Below are positions 22,531 to 37,800 of a stretch of DNA of 64,000 nucleotides, in pieces (position 1 is the stretch's first letter; every line of letters begins with the position of its first letter). The position numbers were made by a program, and so were the translations under genes. Source of the stretch: Puffinus mauretanicus (Eukaryota; Chordata; Aves; Procellariiformes; Procellariidae); assembly GCA_023333565.1 (NCBI GenBank), contig JAJKFH010002269.1:62001-126000 (forward strand). Direction: 5' to 3'. The notes beneath the pieces were generated by a model. That model ran no database searches and was not told the origin of the DNA. It saw only the letters and a program-made list of their open reading frames with translations.

Positions 22531-25500
22531 CAACAGGAATAGAAAATGAATGTATGAAGAGAGCGGGGTTGCTGCCTGGCTTGTTTTTGTACTTAGTAGC
22601 TTGATGAAGAGTCTTATTCCGTTTTTTTTGGGTTTTGATCTTTCTCTCTGTGTGTGTGGTGGTGATAAGTCTGGTGTCTTCTCACTGAATCTACTGCATG
22701 TGCATGGAGAAACTGCTTGCACCTTGCATATTGTAGTGGATCTGCACAATCTGTGGCACCACTGGTATATCTCAGATGCACTGGATTCATTCAGCATGGA
22801 GTCCCTCTGCACATATTCAGCAACTGCTTTGTAAGGAGGGAGCCAGTTTATCACAAATTGGCAAAGTGCTAACCACGCATGAAGTCACAGGAGTGAGATA
22901 CACAAGTAAACCTAAAATGCAGCACACTTTCACTTGATCCTACGTACAATGCACAAAGTAATTCTTCAGCTAATTTGGAGGCTGAGGCAGTGTATGCCAC
23001 CCCCACAGTCAGGCAGTTAGGAAACCACTGCACATTTGCTCTTTGGACAGCCAGCTAGTCGACCAGAAGGTAATCTGCTTGGCAGACAGGCCAGCAAAAT
23101 GTGGGAATTCCTTGACAACGGGTACATGCATTTGGCTGGGGGAGGTTTGTTTCACCTCTCTGGCCTGGGGCAGACTCATTGGTGATCAAACTGCTCTGGG
23201 ATGATTAGGAACAGATGGAATCCTCTCTGCACCATTTGCTATCCACGTTTCGGGACTGAGGATGAGTGAAGGCTGCAGGATGTGAATTGAGTGAAGGAAA
23301 TGCAGGAGCGAAGAGACTTCAAGACATCAGGACTATTGCAGCAGCAAAGAGGAAAAGATCCTATGGAGGGAACAACTGCAATGAAACTTATGGAATGTCT
23401 GCAGGGAGTTAGTTGTACCGAAAAAGGGGTAAGCTGAAATACTAGCTCATCTGTGTGAGTGGGCTATCCAAGAGACATCTGCATTGCCCATGGATTTTTA
23501 TAATCACACAAAGTAGGTGCTGAAATTAACACACCACTGGATTGATCTTTTTTTCATAAGTCTCAGAGTGGCTGAGACATTGCTTTCTTTAAAGGGTGAG
23601 CTATACTCCTTAACACAAGGAGTATGAGATCTTTAATCTCTTGATTAAAGAACTCAGCAGTGTCTTGAGTATCATCACTGCCAAAACAGCAACCATTTAA
23701 TTAAATAAAGATGGGAATGGGTTGAAAAACTGATGTGAAAAGATTTATTACTTAATAAAGTTTGCATAGCACATTTAGTCTGGATGTAAATCATAAAACC
23801 TTGAATGTTTACTGTCTGTATCCTGCACAACATAAAATAAGGAATATCTAGTCCCCTTCCACAGGTCAAAAAATAATAAGCACATTTGGGCTACTGATCA
23901 AACTGAAAATATGAAAAGATTGAAGCTGCCTCATCCGTGTTCTGGCAGCAAAGTGGCTGAGGCGTGAGCAACTGAATCAGAGTCATGAGCTTGAGTCCTG
24001 CGCTGCCTGTGCACTGAAAGTCACCTACAATCACTTTAGCTGCAGGTGGGTAAAGCATCTGCAGGCTGAGAGAGAAGGGTGGCACGTCAGGATGTCAGAT
24101 GCATCACTGACTGATGTGTCATTGCCTACAGCCATTTATATGCTGTACTCACACTAGTCCAATGGATCACCTATGTAGGAACTGACTTTTTGTCTAAGCT
24201 GTCCAGAAAGCAAGGCTCTACCAGGGATTGTTTTTAAGTCTGCCTGGCATGTGAACTTAAAAACGCATAAAAATAGGCAGGTCCTGGGTGGCTTTACAAT
24301 GCATTACATTTTTGTCATGATGTCAACACATACATTTATTGCAAACTGATTTTAGAAGGGACAGATGAGTCAGCATGTAAAAAAAACCAAACCAAAACAA
24401 CCCTCCTGCCCTTCTATTTGTGATTACACTACTATCATGCAATGGAAAATGAAGAAAGACACAAACCTTCTTTGGAAGTTTAAACTGAGTGTTCTTATCC
24501 AGTGGTAAGAAACAACAGTATGAATATAGAGATATGCCAGATGGCTTCAGTCAAGTTTTACCAATTTACTGAAAAGTTGTTAGACAGAGAACATCTAAGG
24601 TCTGAACTTGGAAGTCCACTGCATACTTATGAAAGTCTGTATGCATTACTGAAGAGGTGTGAAGCAACCATGGTGATATCAGAAAAAAACACAAGATGAA
24701 AAACAGACTCCTGACAAAAATTATTAAAACTATACAGGTTTTTAGAAAGAGCATTTTTGCAGTTCATTTTAAGAATGTATTTTCACTTCTGTTTGCAGCA
24801 CCCTAGTAATTTTTTTTCAACTTTTGTTTTCATTTTCGTAAGAGATTTTTTTATTACAAGCATATCTATCCCTAACACTTGTGGAAACTTGTATTAGTTA
24901 CTCCTTAAAACATTTTTGCTGTGAATGAATAATGATTTTTTTTTTTAAATGGGTATAGATCAGAGTCTATTATTGTTATCTAACAACCGTACTAGACATT
25001 GCTTACTTGTGCATGTAAGAATCGGTGATTATTTATCTCAGTGTGTCCAACTACAATACAAAACTGTATGGTTTAACCTTGTGAACAACCATATGCTGCT
25101 AGTAGGTTCAGCCAGGTGAGCAACCAAAGGAAATATAACTGATTTAGCCACAAAACTCTAGTTATTTTCCTTTCGATGTGGCTCTGGGTACTCAGTACTG
25201 TAGTCTGGGTAAAGATGGCATGTTGTCAAAGTGGCTAGTAACAGTGCACAGAAAATACTTCTGTCCTTAGGTTTCCTACCTAGAAGCCATTCTAGTCCTT
25301 TTCTATCTCATAACATCCCTGAAGACAAGGGTGTTTTCCCGCCCAGAGAAAATCTCAGAAGAAAATAAAGTTTGTTTTTATTGTATTTATCCATTTAAGT
25401 CTTTGGGTAAAAAGAACAAAAAGGTCATATAATTCAGCCCATAACCCTAAACGTTTTAATTTGGGAATGCCGTTTCATACGAGTGGCTATTCAGGTGCAT

Positions 25501-28500
25501 CATGTCATGACTTTGTTCCTTTATCAGATTTCCTACACGCACCATAGTTTCCTCCTCTAGTTGTAAAGGAGGCAACTAATCCTTGGGATATTAGGCAATT
25601 GTCACTGATGTGAGACACTGTCTGTTGGAGACAGAAGAAGAGGGTGACATGAGAAAATGACAACTCTGATGACAGCCAAACTTCAGTTTTCAAACTTCTG
25701 TTTCTTAAATGGAAAGCAAAAGCTTTCCAATAAAAACAGACTTTGTATAGATAAAAATTAACAGTAATGATAATTTAAATGGAAAATCGTTAACCAGCCT
25801 GGCTACGTTTACATCCATAAGTTTTCTGCTTTCTCCCTCTATGATATACTTACATATTTAAATGCCAGAATGACAAAAGACTTGGATGCTAGTGAACACA
25901 TAGGTTCATCCTGGAGCACACAGGCTTTTTTGGAATATACATCTGAGACACAGGCAGAGTACAGTTTCTAAAAAATTACAAAACCCTCCAATCAAAATTA
26001 TGTACTAAAATCCTACAGAATTTGTACACCACAATGATCAGGGACGGCTGATTACAGCTAGCCTACTGAATTCAAATTAATCCCAGAACTCCACATGTTG
26101 GTTTCACCACAAGCATTGCAAATGAGACATTTGATGAGTGAGGGGAATTTTCAAAATCAGACTAAACTAAGAATCTTATTCCTGAGACAGAACAAATCTA
26201 GTCTTGCACAATTTACAACATGGTAAGAGGAATCTCTTAAGGAAAAACTGGGATTGTACATCTGAATTCTTAGTCAATGAGATTATAAAGATTAGACTGA
26301 TACCAGGCCGGAGTCTCAGATTTACCTCATTTGGAAATACTGAAGTGTAGACAAGATAAATACTGGAGATGACACTGACAGCCAATAAAAGTACTTCAAA
26401 GTGCTCAATTATGTTCCATTATTTATGACCTAGCAAGAAAAGTGTGGGGAGGAGGAAAAGGTCCCTTTCTCAAAGGCTTGAATCCAAGAGATGAGGAATG
26501 AAAGAACAGAAGGGAAAGGAATAGATGATTTCCTGAGTGAGGACATAAACTGTGTTTTCCTCTCACTCCTAGCAGGCTATCCCAATGTTTGGAATATGTA
26601 ACAACATTAATAAAATTACTTGAAATGATCTGAGACCATTTGCATCCTAAATAATGCATAAGCAGTGCTGGTTACTGTTGGGATTATTTTGGACTAACTC
26701 AGTATCAGAAAAATTGCTCTATCCAGAATCAGCTGGATATTGGCCTCTCTGCACATTACGGTGAAGCTGCCTTTCAAATAGAATGGCTTCCGTCCAGGAT
26801 CCCTTCATTACGGTCAAAGCTGTTTATATAGCAGCTGTAGAGCCTTACAACCAAAGGTATAACCTGTTACAATTAAAGATTAAATGTAAATTACTACCAA
26901 TTTTGAAATATATGTATTTGGTAATATATCCTGGATTTCCAAATGTACTAAGCTCTCACAGCATCCAGATGGAGTTACAGCTGCCCAGCTTCTTTGCAGA
27001 TCAGGTCACAGGCAACTAATTAGAATTTGGAACAATGACAGTAGCTGCTGCATGTTTAGAGTGACTACATAGAGTCAGCTTTCCTTAAAGCTACCTATAA
27101 AAAGAAATGCATATGATCTTTAAATTAATCTTTCCAGAGCAGCTCACCCAATTATACTGAGATTCTAAGACTTTTGTTACAAAAGTGGACAATTTATCCT
27201 AACAGCCATTCTTCCAAAAGATGGTTTGAGATAGATCCTTCTTCAGTACATGAAATCTTCATGTTGTCCTACCATAATTAAGAAAATTGTATAGATTTTG
27301 GTTTTATGTCTTGATCAAATAACAACAGAAAAAATCCATCCTGTAAATTAACAATTTCAAAAATATCAAACTACATTAAAACACAGAAAAAGGCAAGATA
27401 ATTTAAAGGAAATTTTAATACAGTTCTTCACTGCACATTGCAATCAGCAGAAATATTTTACTTACTTACATTTGTTTATCCACTGATGCAGAATAGGTTC
27501 TTTCAATGTGTAAAGGCAAATGAAATAAAGCAACTCCATCGTTACACAGCAGAATTTGGCCTTAATGCAATCACAATCAGCTACTTCACATTTAAATAAT
27601 TTTGAAAACAGATTCTGAGCAATGAACTACAGCCACAATGAAGGGACATGGAGGAATTTTGATACAGACTTCAGTGGAGAAAATTCACACGGCTCCTTTT
27701 TTTGTCTTTGCAAAATGCTGAAACTATTCTTAAATTTAATACTTTAAAAATATTAAGAATAACTTGGGAATCACCAGCATCCATGCCTTTCATCTCTGTT
27801 TAGTGATAGTTCCAAAAAAAGCATTCTATTGTCTAAATACTGTAGGGCTGTGTGCAAAATTGGAATGAGTTTTTCTCCCCTATGGCTAAAGGTTTCAAAC
27901 TCTCAATCTCTTAGTAATTGCTGGATTAGCACCAATGTTGATCTATTTTCCTCCTTATTTTTCTCCCCATTTTTTAATCAGAATACAACTTTCTGAATGC
28001 TGTTCACTGATTTATTGTTCAAATATATATTACTTACTCTACATTGCTATCACAACTTCTTCCCTGGGTCTTGCAAGACTCCAGGTAGGTGAATCTTCCT
28101 GTTTCTAAGGCATGGCTGTAGCAAGCACAGGGAGTGTGAGAGGGAACCAGGAGGAGATGGGTACTTGCTCCTCTGCTGTGAGCAAACCACCAGTGGTAAA
28201 GTGGTGACAGGCGACAGTCAGCTGGGAAGTGCCTCCAGGAGCAATAGCACCTCAGCCAGCAAAATGTCTCTCCATTTCCGCCCAGCAGCCCCAGGGAAAT
28301 CCTTCCAAATCCCTCCAAACAGTTCTGTGGCATGACGCTCCATCCTCATAGATCCTCTTTCAGGATGGCGTTGTTCACTTTTGCTTAGAGAGGATTTAAG
28401 TTCTTTATAATATGTACCAAATGATAAATGCTCATAAAAAAAAAAGACTCTGGCTTTACCAGAACCCATGTGAAAATGAAAACTGTCCAAAATATTCTTA

Positions 28501-31500
28501 CTTCGATATCATTATTCTGACAAAACAGGATTGTCTCTTTGTTGTAAACATGACAGCATATTTTTATTCATGCTATGCTGTAAAGGATTTAAAATTGCCT
28601 AGGATGGGGCAGTGGGGGTGGGGAGGGAAAGGGCAGTTTGTTCTTCATGCCACCATCCAGGTGGCCTCTTAGCAGCAAGTTGGCTCAAGCACGCACTCCA
28701 ATCTCAAATTGTTTTGTGTGTGCTTCTGTGCATGCTAAGCAAATCCTGCCATCCTCTTCCAGCTCTATCAGCTAGCATCTTTCAATCAACAAATTGCACT
28801 TTGGCATGAACAGAAGGTTTAAGATGGACTTCTGCCACCCTCCCAGTCCCAGGCTAAATAGCTATGAACATATGCAGAGATTGTGTTGTTCATTTTTAGA
28901 GCTTTATGATGGCACATTTAATTGTACTAAAAGTGCAATTGATGGAAAGTGAGTTACAGATTGAATAGGCAGTGCAGCAGATGTACAAGGTCATTCAACA
29001 AGGACTACTCGCTACTTCAAATTACCACCCTTGAGGAGAAACTATAGTATATGCCAGGATAGAGCTCTTTCTCTGACACCTCATCTTTCAGTTTCACCCC
29101 AAAGGCCATCTTTGTTTTCTTACAGATAACATTTCCCAATTAGAACCGGCTACCTTAAGTTACAATGACTTGACTGCCATGTCTAATGTAATTCACATAT
29201 GTGAAGTATGCTACTGCTGCTTCCATTCATTTTAAGAAAGGTGATTGCTAGAAATTGCATACAAAGTGTTTGTACGTTCACAGACCTGTGTTTCTGCTTC
29301 ATCTGATGTGATGAAAGGCAGATGCCTTGCTTAGTTTTAAATCACGTTAGCGTTTTATTTCCATTTATCTTTTACTTATCATAACTCCTCATTGAATTAG
29401 TCTCATGTTTGCTGTTTCTTATTTGGCTGTCCTGGCATTCATGAACAAAGACAAGTATTAGATGGACACATTTAACTAGACCACAACTTTGTTAATTCTT
29501 CTGGGAATAAGCAGTATTTTATTCAAGATAGTTCATGACCTTTTTTAATCAACTGCTGCCTGCCAGAGAGCCACCATCACAGCCTTCATAGTTTTCAGGT
29601 GATTTCCCAGTGAGCTAGAAGGGAAGCATTGCCCTCCCCATATAGGAGAGAAGTACATTTAGGTGAGATGGAGTCAACAAGGCATTCATTAAGGAATGCT
29701 CGTTCCAAGACTTTTTCCAATTTCATTTAGCAGAAAGTCAGACTTCCTATCAAAGGAATATCTGCCCTAAGCAGCAGAAAGTGCCAGCAATTAGCTCAGC
29801 CCTCTGCAGCGCTGCCTTGCACCTGTGGCACACTGCCTCACTGACTTCTTACAGGGAGGAAGGGGTTACATGTCCTGTCCATCCCTTCAGAGGATGCTTT
29901 TCTGATCCCTTCATGCCCCCCTTCCAAACCCCAGCCTCTTCCTGGGGAGGACTTTTGAAGAAAAGCCTCTATTCAACCTGCCCTCATTGGCATTTCGGAC
30001 AATTCTCTTCTGCACAGCAAGACTTTTCATTTAACAAATGTATGCTGTGATGGCGTACGTCACGACATCAAGAAACTTTTTACTGTTCATTTTTGAAGCC
30101 ATAGCAGAGATGTCTTCAAGCAAGAATGTAAAAAAGTCTTTCACCTTTCCCTGAAGAAGAGTGAACATCATGTTGAACAGCAAATGTGGAATGAAAAAAA
30201 AAAAAACAAACGTGAAAGCCCAGGACTTAACTTAGGATAAGAATTATATTCAACTACTTGTATTGGTCAAGAAAAATCTCAGAAAGTAGGTAAGTTAGGG
30301 CCCTTCACCTTGTCTTTTTGTGCTGGAATTTGGTGTAGAGATGTTGATAAAGGAATAGAATAAATACCATATTTACATATAGGAAAATGATGGCTCCTGT
30401 TCATATGGCCTTCAGTCTACAGTCTCAAAACTGGTGATCTAATAAATGCCACAGAATGAAAAAGATAAAGTTGAACTGGAGATCAGTAGCAATGTTGTTA
30501 TTCGCAAACACTATCTGCAGAAAAATGTCAACCTTTTTGTCAGGAATAATTCAAGATAACCAATTCAAGTAGCTCTACTTTGAAATATTGTCTAATAGCT
30601 CCCAAAACATGCTCATTAATTGTAGTGAAAAATATGAAAAAATACAGGTTTTTGTCTTCCAAATGCAAAAGAGAAAGTGTAAGAAAATGATTTACTGGGT
30701 ACATTTAATAATGTAACTGATAACGCTTATCCTGCATGGTTGCAGAACACCGAGTAATTACGAAGAGCAGAGTAAATTTTTCTTGTTCATTTTCTTGTCA
30801 TCTTGTTTCTTCAAGATCTGGCATCAAATATATTTATTTATGAGTGGTCACCTATAAATCTCATGATAAGAACTGTTTCTTACAATCTAAAGTGCTGAGA
30901 TAACACGTTCATTTAACAAACTATTTTTATCAGTGTGCTGTGTACATCACTGTGCTGACCCACTTTTACTAGACTCAAGTACTATGGGGCCTTCAGGAGT
31001 ATCAATCAGTCAGCAGATACATTCACTGGAGGCTTTATTATTTTTTAAAATGGCACACAATGCATGGACTGCATGGCTGTCACAACTGATAAGAGCTTGA
31101 GTCAGTACTGGACATATCCAGCCTTATTTTGTTTTTCTTCCCTCATTCTTTGTCATTGTTTATCTCTGTCTTGCAACACTTAAGTTTTTGTAGCGGACAA
31201 ATACAGTTTCTAATATTAATATGTTTTTCTGCAAAATGTTAATTTCAGAGTGCCAGAGTATTTCCTTTTTTTTTCCCCCCCTGTATATCCAACTCACATA
31301 CTATTCCAAAGGCATCCATCCCCACGCATCTCACAGCAGTACTATGTCTTTTGGTTGGTAAGATGCACTCTGCTCAAGAAATGGCTAGAAACAGCAGTGG
31401 CGGTAGTAAAATACTGCAAGAAGAAACCATTTGAATGAGAAATATTTGGAATCTAACAGCATTGATAGTGTTCCTTTAAAAGCAAGCTTTAAAATCATTT

Positions 31501-31732
31501 AATAAGACACAAAAATTTCTGCTTTGTTTTGCTTTGTTTTTCAGAAGATGCTCCCCATGCACTTCACAAAAAGGCATTAAATATTTCTCAGATTAAAAGA
31601 AAGTAATGAAATTACCGCAAATACAAAACTAACAATAAAAATTATAGAGGTCAGTGGTGTCATTTAATTTCCTGATAAATAGATAGACACCCTTACCAGG
31701 TGCTACCAGTAAAGTAGCAGTTCTGACATAAC
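22531..31732 (-). other. Intronic sequence, no gene recognised
   Basis: About 9 kb of AT-rich sequence. An open stretch at 22550-22834 overlaps an antisense one at 22447-22854, and neither looks coding. A poly(A) run near 30193-30205 has no recognisable source gene. A GC-richer part near 28100-28350 is open on the minus strand without motifs. Confidence 0.55.
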
Positions 31733-31828
31733 AGAACCATAGAACGGTTTGGGTTGCAAGGGACCTTCAAAGTTCATCTAGTTCCAACCCCTCTGTGGGC
31801 AGGGACATCTTCCACTAGATTAGGTGGA
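31733..31828 (-). mobile_element. CR1 LINE 3'-end fragment
   Basis: The plus strand reads ACCATAGAACGGTTTGGGTT followed by a form of AAGGGACCTTCAAAG and CAACCCCTCTG. This is the reverse complement of the conserved CR1 3' end. About 95 bases remain, severely 5'-truncated. Confidence 0.85.
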
Positions 31829-34800
31829 ATGCTATGGATGAAGACAAAACACTTTCTGAAATGGTTCATCTGCATTGGAGTCAAACTATGTTGATTGGTC
31901 ACAGTCAGAACTCAAAGTACTGGCCCTTGCACTGGCTTTGTTTTCCCCATAAATATGAGTTCAGCTTCAAGTTCTGCTACCTGTAATCTTAAAAAAGCAC
32001 TACAGTCATTAAAACAATTTTTATAAAGGGAACGCTTTCCTACATTAGCAAGTGAGTAAATGAGATATTATTTCTACTGGTTATTGATTAGCTTTCATAA
32101 TGTTCTTGAATTTCCACTTTGCTGTGCCAATTCCAACTTATGAAGACATTAATAGTTTATGAAAAAATAAATCATGTTCAAAGTCTCATTTTGAATGGAC
32201 CTACTATCTAGCCTCCCATCAAGTATAAGGAGTGGGGAAGGTTTTTCTGGGTCTTTACCTTTACTACTGCAATGGTACTACTACTACTAAATTGTTCTTC
32301 AAGAAATATATTTTTTGGTTTAGTGTATGCAGATTATTCAGCTAGCTATAATGTTGTTTCCACATTAACCCACAAAGTACTTAGAAATGAGGATACTGCC
32401 AATATTAATGGAACAGTGACACAGACAACTAGGTAGCTCTATTTGTATATGGATAATAATTAAATAAACATCTATACAGCTTGACAAAAACTGATGCAAC
32501 TCTCAGTACAATGAAAGTTTTTTTTTTACAGAGAGTAGTATACCTATGAAACCTCAAGGTAAGAAATTGAATAATCTCATCAGAAGGCTGAATGTTGGGT
32601 GCACTGGAGCCAGCAGTTCATAAAATCTTGTATTTCAAATTTAGATTAACTTCTTTTACAGAATATTAAATTCTTATTTGCTTAGGGGCATCTCTTTAAT
32701 GTCATGAGAATGTTAGTAGGAGTTAATAGAAGAACTTTTGAATCACCAACACTGAAGAAAATTGGATCTTAGCAAGTGTATTGAATAATAAGATGATGAG
32801 GACATAGGAACTGGACAAAGCTTTATGCAGCTACCGCCATGCCCAGGTCATGCTAGATACATAATAGACAAAGAACAGAAAAGCCTTTCAAAAATTAATT
32901 AATCAACCTTCATCCCACCGAGATAATACCTTCTTTGAAATGTGTTTTATCATGGTTCTTTTGATAGCTTCTGCTTGCATAAATCACTACCTTAATTTCA
33001 GCTCCCCCATAGCATAAGTAAACCATACACACTTTACTGTTTCAAAAGACATTTCTCACACCCTGTTTATGATATTACCTACATACCTTCCACCAAGACA
33101 TTTAAAACACAGGATTGCTCTGCGTGAGACGTATCTCTCCTCCCTCACTAACCCTGAAGGGAAAGTTTCCAAGTAATGACAAGATGATGCTGCCCATTAG
33201 GGCGTAACACACTGGGAAGGACAGCGAGAGAGACAAGCATTTCAGCAAATGCTGAAGGTAACAACCAGTAGGTAGTCTCAGCTTGAGGCAAGATGCTGTG
33301 TTGAGGAGTAGGACAAAGACGTGGTGTGTGCTACAGGGAACTGCGATGTAGAGAGAGCAGACCAAACGAATGAATTCTGTCAGGTACAGAAAAGTCTGTA
33401 AAAAGAGATGAGAAAGTGAGTGGTATGGTCTGGAAATGAAAAGCGCTTTCCGGATCAGATCTGTACAGAAAGAAAACTTCCATGGGCCAGACACCAACCA
33501 CAGCCTGCTGCGAGCAGAGCAGCACCAAGGCACCAGGTGGTTTCCACAGGAGTGACCAGCCCTTGGCTCCTAGACTGCTTCAGGATCCAAGTAAGCAGCT
33601 CCAACGCGGTTCAAGGGCAGCTACATCCCCTGCCTGGCAGTGGAGCAGGGTTGCCGCAAGGGCTGCTGGATAATACGGACCCACAGCAATGGGAGAAAGC
33701 GAAGCAGCAACAGGCAATCTCCCTGGGTTGTCCTGGGAGCCAGCTGTCTTCTGATTCCAGTCCTGTGTCAAAATGAATTCTTAAACATGGAGACAGCCTC
33801 TGTAATTTCCTGGTGGCCATCTCCTCTGTGCTTTCTGAGGTGTGGCACAAACCTCACTTCTCTTGATAGCTCACACAATTTGGTGTGTGGCTCTGAGGTT
33901 TTGCTGGGACACTGATGCAGTGAACAAACATCATAAGTTTTATTTTCAGCAGCCATTCAGCTGAAACTTTAAACGTGTGTTGGAGCACCCACTAGAAGGA
34001 CATTCAAGGCTGCACTGTGTCTTGGAAACTCTTCGGCTTTCAGTCAGATGTTATACCCGGAGAGCAAACAGGAATGAAGTTGAACCAGGCAGTTGCACCA
34101 GCTCCATACCATCAAGTTGAAGTTCACGGTGCTGCTTACATTTTTCTGTTGAGCACAGACGGCCTGTTGCCATTCGGGTTCCTACTCCTCTTGCGCCCCA
34201 TGCATCTGTTGACTATAATTCTAATTATTAGGTGCTGAATAAATGTCAAGAAACGCTATCTGTTATTCGTGTAATATATACTGCATTAGTATGTTCCGTC
34301 CTTACTTTCTATTGCTTTCCTATCACATAGTGTGATGTTGCATAAAGGCTTTTATCCCCAGAGAGCTTTTTTTCATGAAATGTGCTGAGATGCTGGAAAT
34401 CTATTCAAAACACTGCTGCTATCTTTGACTTTGATACAATTAGCTACTAGTAAAAAGGCACATTGGAATACTCTATGAAAGAAATAAAAAATACACGCAG
34501 TCAATTCCAAGTTGATTCAGTGCCGATGTGTTTAGCCAACTGTCTGAAAAAAGATAAGTAGCAAACCATTTCAAAGATTACTCTTCCCAAACAATAAAAA
34601 AACTACCTTAAACCTGACATTTCCAAAATGATGAATCTTGGATTAAATCATGTGAAATGTCAAAATGAAAAGAAAAAGAAAAATCAATAACTGTGCAGAT
34701 GAAGCAATGTGAGGTCAATTGTACTGTACTGCCAGTGCCAGGCCACCCATGTGTTTTTAATAGCAGTATTTTTAAAGTGCACAATACCTGAAAGACACTA

Positions 34801-37800
34801 AAGATTAATTTTCAAGACTGAATCCCCTCCTAACAATAAAATTATTAAACATTTTGTTCTTAGAGACTGGAGCAGAGGCATAATAAAATGGCACATTTCC
34901 AAAAAAGTTTTTACTGCATCCTTGAGATTAGTTCACCAACATTATCCTCAGCATTTCACATTACATGAATTTTCCTTTGAATTTGATATATTTTCCCTGA
35001 CAGGCAACTGAAAACTTTAATCAGAGGAGGAAAACAAAAGGCTTAGAAATCATCACTGCTTTTGAAATGTGTCCTGAGCCTGCTGCTAACACTTTTATGA
35101 CAAAATCCAGTATTTTCCTGTGAAAGCCATAGGTATGGCATATGTATACTGGAGCGTACCACAGGGGCTCTCCCACCACCTAACTTGGGCATGTTCTGAA
35201 GGAGCACGTGCCTCTCACTCCTAGGACATGTGGGTAGCTGAAGGTGGACACTTAAGCTGGCTGTCTTGAGCCCATCGTGGAGATGCCCAAATGCAGACAA
35301 TATGAATATTCCCCATATTGTATTTCAGTGTGCATGGTTAAGAAGTAGACCTAGGGCATTTAGTTTTCTTTCATGTACTAAAAGCTAAAATTTTTCTAAA
35401 TTTATTTTTAAAGTTGAACATATTGATTATCTTACTAGTCTGGGTCTCAGCCACATTTACAGTGAGGTGATGTGCTCACATTTAACATTTGGTACTCGGC
35501 ATGTACCCAGGCAGCTTTCACTCTGTTGTAGTGTGGTCTTATAGGCCCAGAGACAAGCAATCTGATGGTGTGATTGCTAACACATCAGGAAAGATGGCTG
35601 AGAGGCTGGTATTGCCCTTGGAGGGCAAGCCAGAGGAACTTGCTGAATACTGACAGATACCCATACATAATGAAGGATAATCACCAAGTGGGAAAAACCC
35701 TTATTGTTCTAGAGGAGTATTCCATAATGATTTTCCTGTTACCTGTAATCATTGTTTTTATTTAGGTTTAAAAGGTTTCTCAATTAAAATGTAGCCTAGA
35801 CATGGAATATTAGCAGAACTATTTTCAATGCAGCACTATTTACATTTCAGGGAAAAACAAAAGTGCGGTGGAACTGGATTACTCCTGGATAATTCTTTAA
35901 GAGGAAACTGAGAAGAGAGAAGCTTTTGCTTCTTTTTTTATCTGATCAGTGGGACAGAATGTTTATTTGAAAAGAAAGAAAAAAAAGAAATTTCAGAGCA
36001 AAGAGGATGTTTGAATTATATTAGAGACTAGACTTATAATGTTGTAAACTACTATAAACTCCTAAAGCTAACTTCTCACTCTAAAGATAAATGGCATTAA
36101 TTCACAATACCATCCCTAAACCTCTCTAGTCCTTCTAGGACCATATAAAATGGTATATTTTTACAGCCTGAGCTGCTTTACAGCTTTAAGATGGAGACAA
36201 AAATGGAGACTAAAACATTTTATAAAATACAGTTAGTGCTAGTAAAAGAAAGCTGTCTGTGAAGCTTTTCTTTTAAGTTTTCCTAGGATAGTTATTATCA
36301 ATATCTTCTATTGCTGTTTAAAGAGAAAGTGGGGGAAAAGCCTCACTTTGAAGGATATGAGTATATTATATCAAAAAGAGTTTTTCATTTTAAGACTTTT
36401 TTACAACTAGGAAAAAAATCAGCTAGTTTTTGAAATAAGATTTTTCACTCAACCACCCACTATAGAGCTAACATAATTGTGGTCTCGAATCACACCAGCC
36501 TGTGTCAGTTCTCTCTGTAATGACTGAGCAGACAAGGGCATTTCAGAGCATGACTGATGGTTTGTGTTTTCCCCAAATCTGGCAGCAATCTTATTCAACT
36601 GAATGTGGTCAATAAAGGTAACATAGGATAATATTTATTGTATTTGATGAGCTGATTGTTAAATAGCTTCTTCTCAGCTTTTACCAAGGCAATACATTCA
36701 GAAACATGCCTTTGTAGAAAAGGGAAAAAAGTCCCAGTTTCTCTTTCAGCCATCAGTTCGTATACAGAAAAGCAAAAAACTGCTTTATTCAAAACAGCTT
36801 AAATTGGAATGTGACTGTGATGTATGACATCCATACGATAAAAATCCATGAAGACAGTGCAATGCAGAAGGTAATACATAATTTAGCTCTGCACTCACAC
36901 AAACTTTGATGCTTAGAAATCACAAAGTGACTGAGGAGAGGGAATGTTGCTTTCTGAGAGCTCAGAAGAATCCCTTAAAAATCATTTTATGCTTGCATGA
37001 TTTTTTTTTTTTTTCTCAAAGACAGGAAATCCCCTTCATCTACCCAATTCTGGCAAGAATGCTATGGAGAACACAGTATATGTTCTCCAAGCTAGTGTTA
37101 AAGGAAATCAGGGAAAGAGCTCTCAGCGTTGTCTGTAACATTGCTGGTCCATGTAACAGAGCTCCCTCTTTGAAAAAATCACCAATGTTTGGCACAACAA
37201 AATGTGTAAAACAATTGGGTGTTTATTTTTCTGATGTTTATAGGGAAAAAAAACCCAAACCATTAAAAATGAGACAGCATTCCTTGCTTAGTTACTATCT
37301 ACTTTCTTACCAAATAAGAACTAGTTAGTTAATTGTACCTGGGGACAAACCATGAGAGAGAGGTGTGAAAAATCAAAATGTCAAAACAACTGCATGATCC
37401 TATGGGTAAACTCACAAGCAATCCTAGAGAAGTGATGTTTTCAACAACCTGAGCTATAAATTACTCTCCTATACTGTCTCTTCCTTTCTACCTAAAAGAC
37501 ATAGAAACACATACAGGTCTTGTAATTACTGCAGTGAGCGTCTTTCAGGTATGGAGCTGACTTGTAACTTGTAAGATTGTTCTCAGGTTTACATTTGACC
37601 TATTCAGAAATCTTAACTTCCCTATTTAAACTCACACAAAAGTCTGAAAGAAAAAAAAAATAGAATTTCTGTTGCAGAGGACTATTCATTCCTTTTTTGC
37701 TTATAGACTAGTATATTTTGGGATCCTCCTATTCCTGTAGTATAAGCATGTACCAGATGTTTGTGAAAAAAATCCTGTTAATCAGTCTAATTAAACCAAT

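Noticed and set aside
22447..22854. 135-codon minus-strand open stretch
   Set aside because: It overlaps the tail of an old CR1 and an opposing open stretch, with no motif.
30193..30205. Poly(A) run as a possible retropseudogene tail
   Set aside because: No coding remnant or flanking duplication is recognisable next to it.
36906..37328. 140-codon plus-strand open stretch containing a T-tract
   Set aside because: The poly-Phe run comes from a T-tract and the rest has no motif. It is treated as chance.
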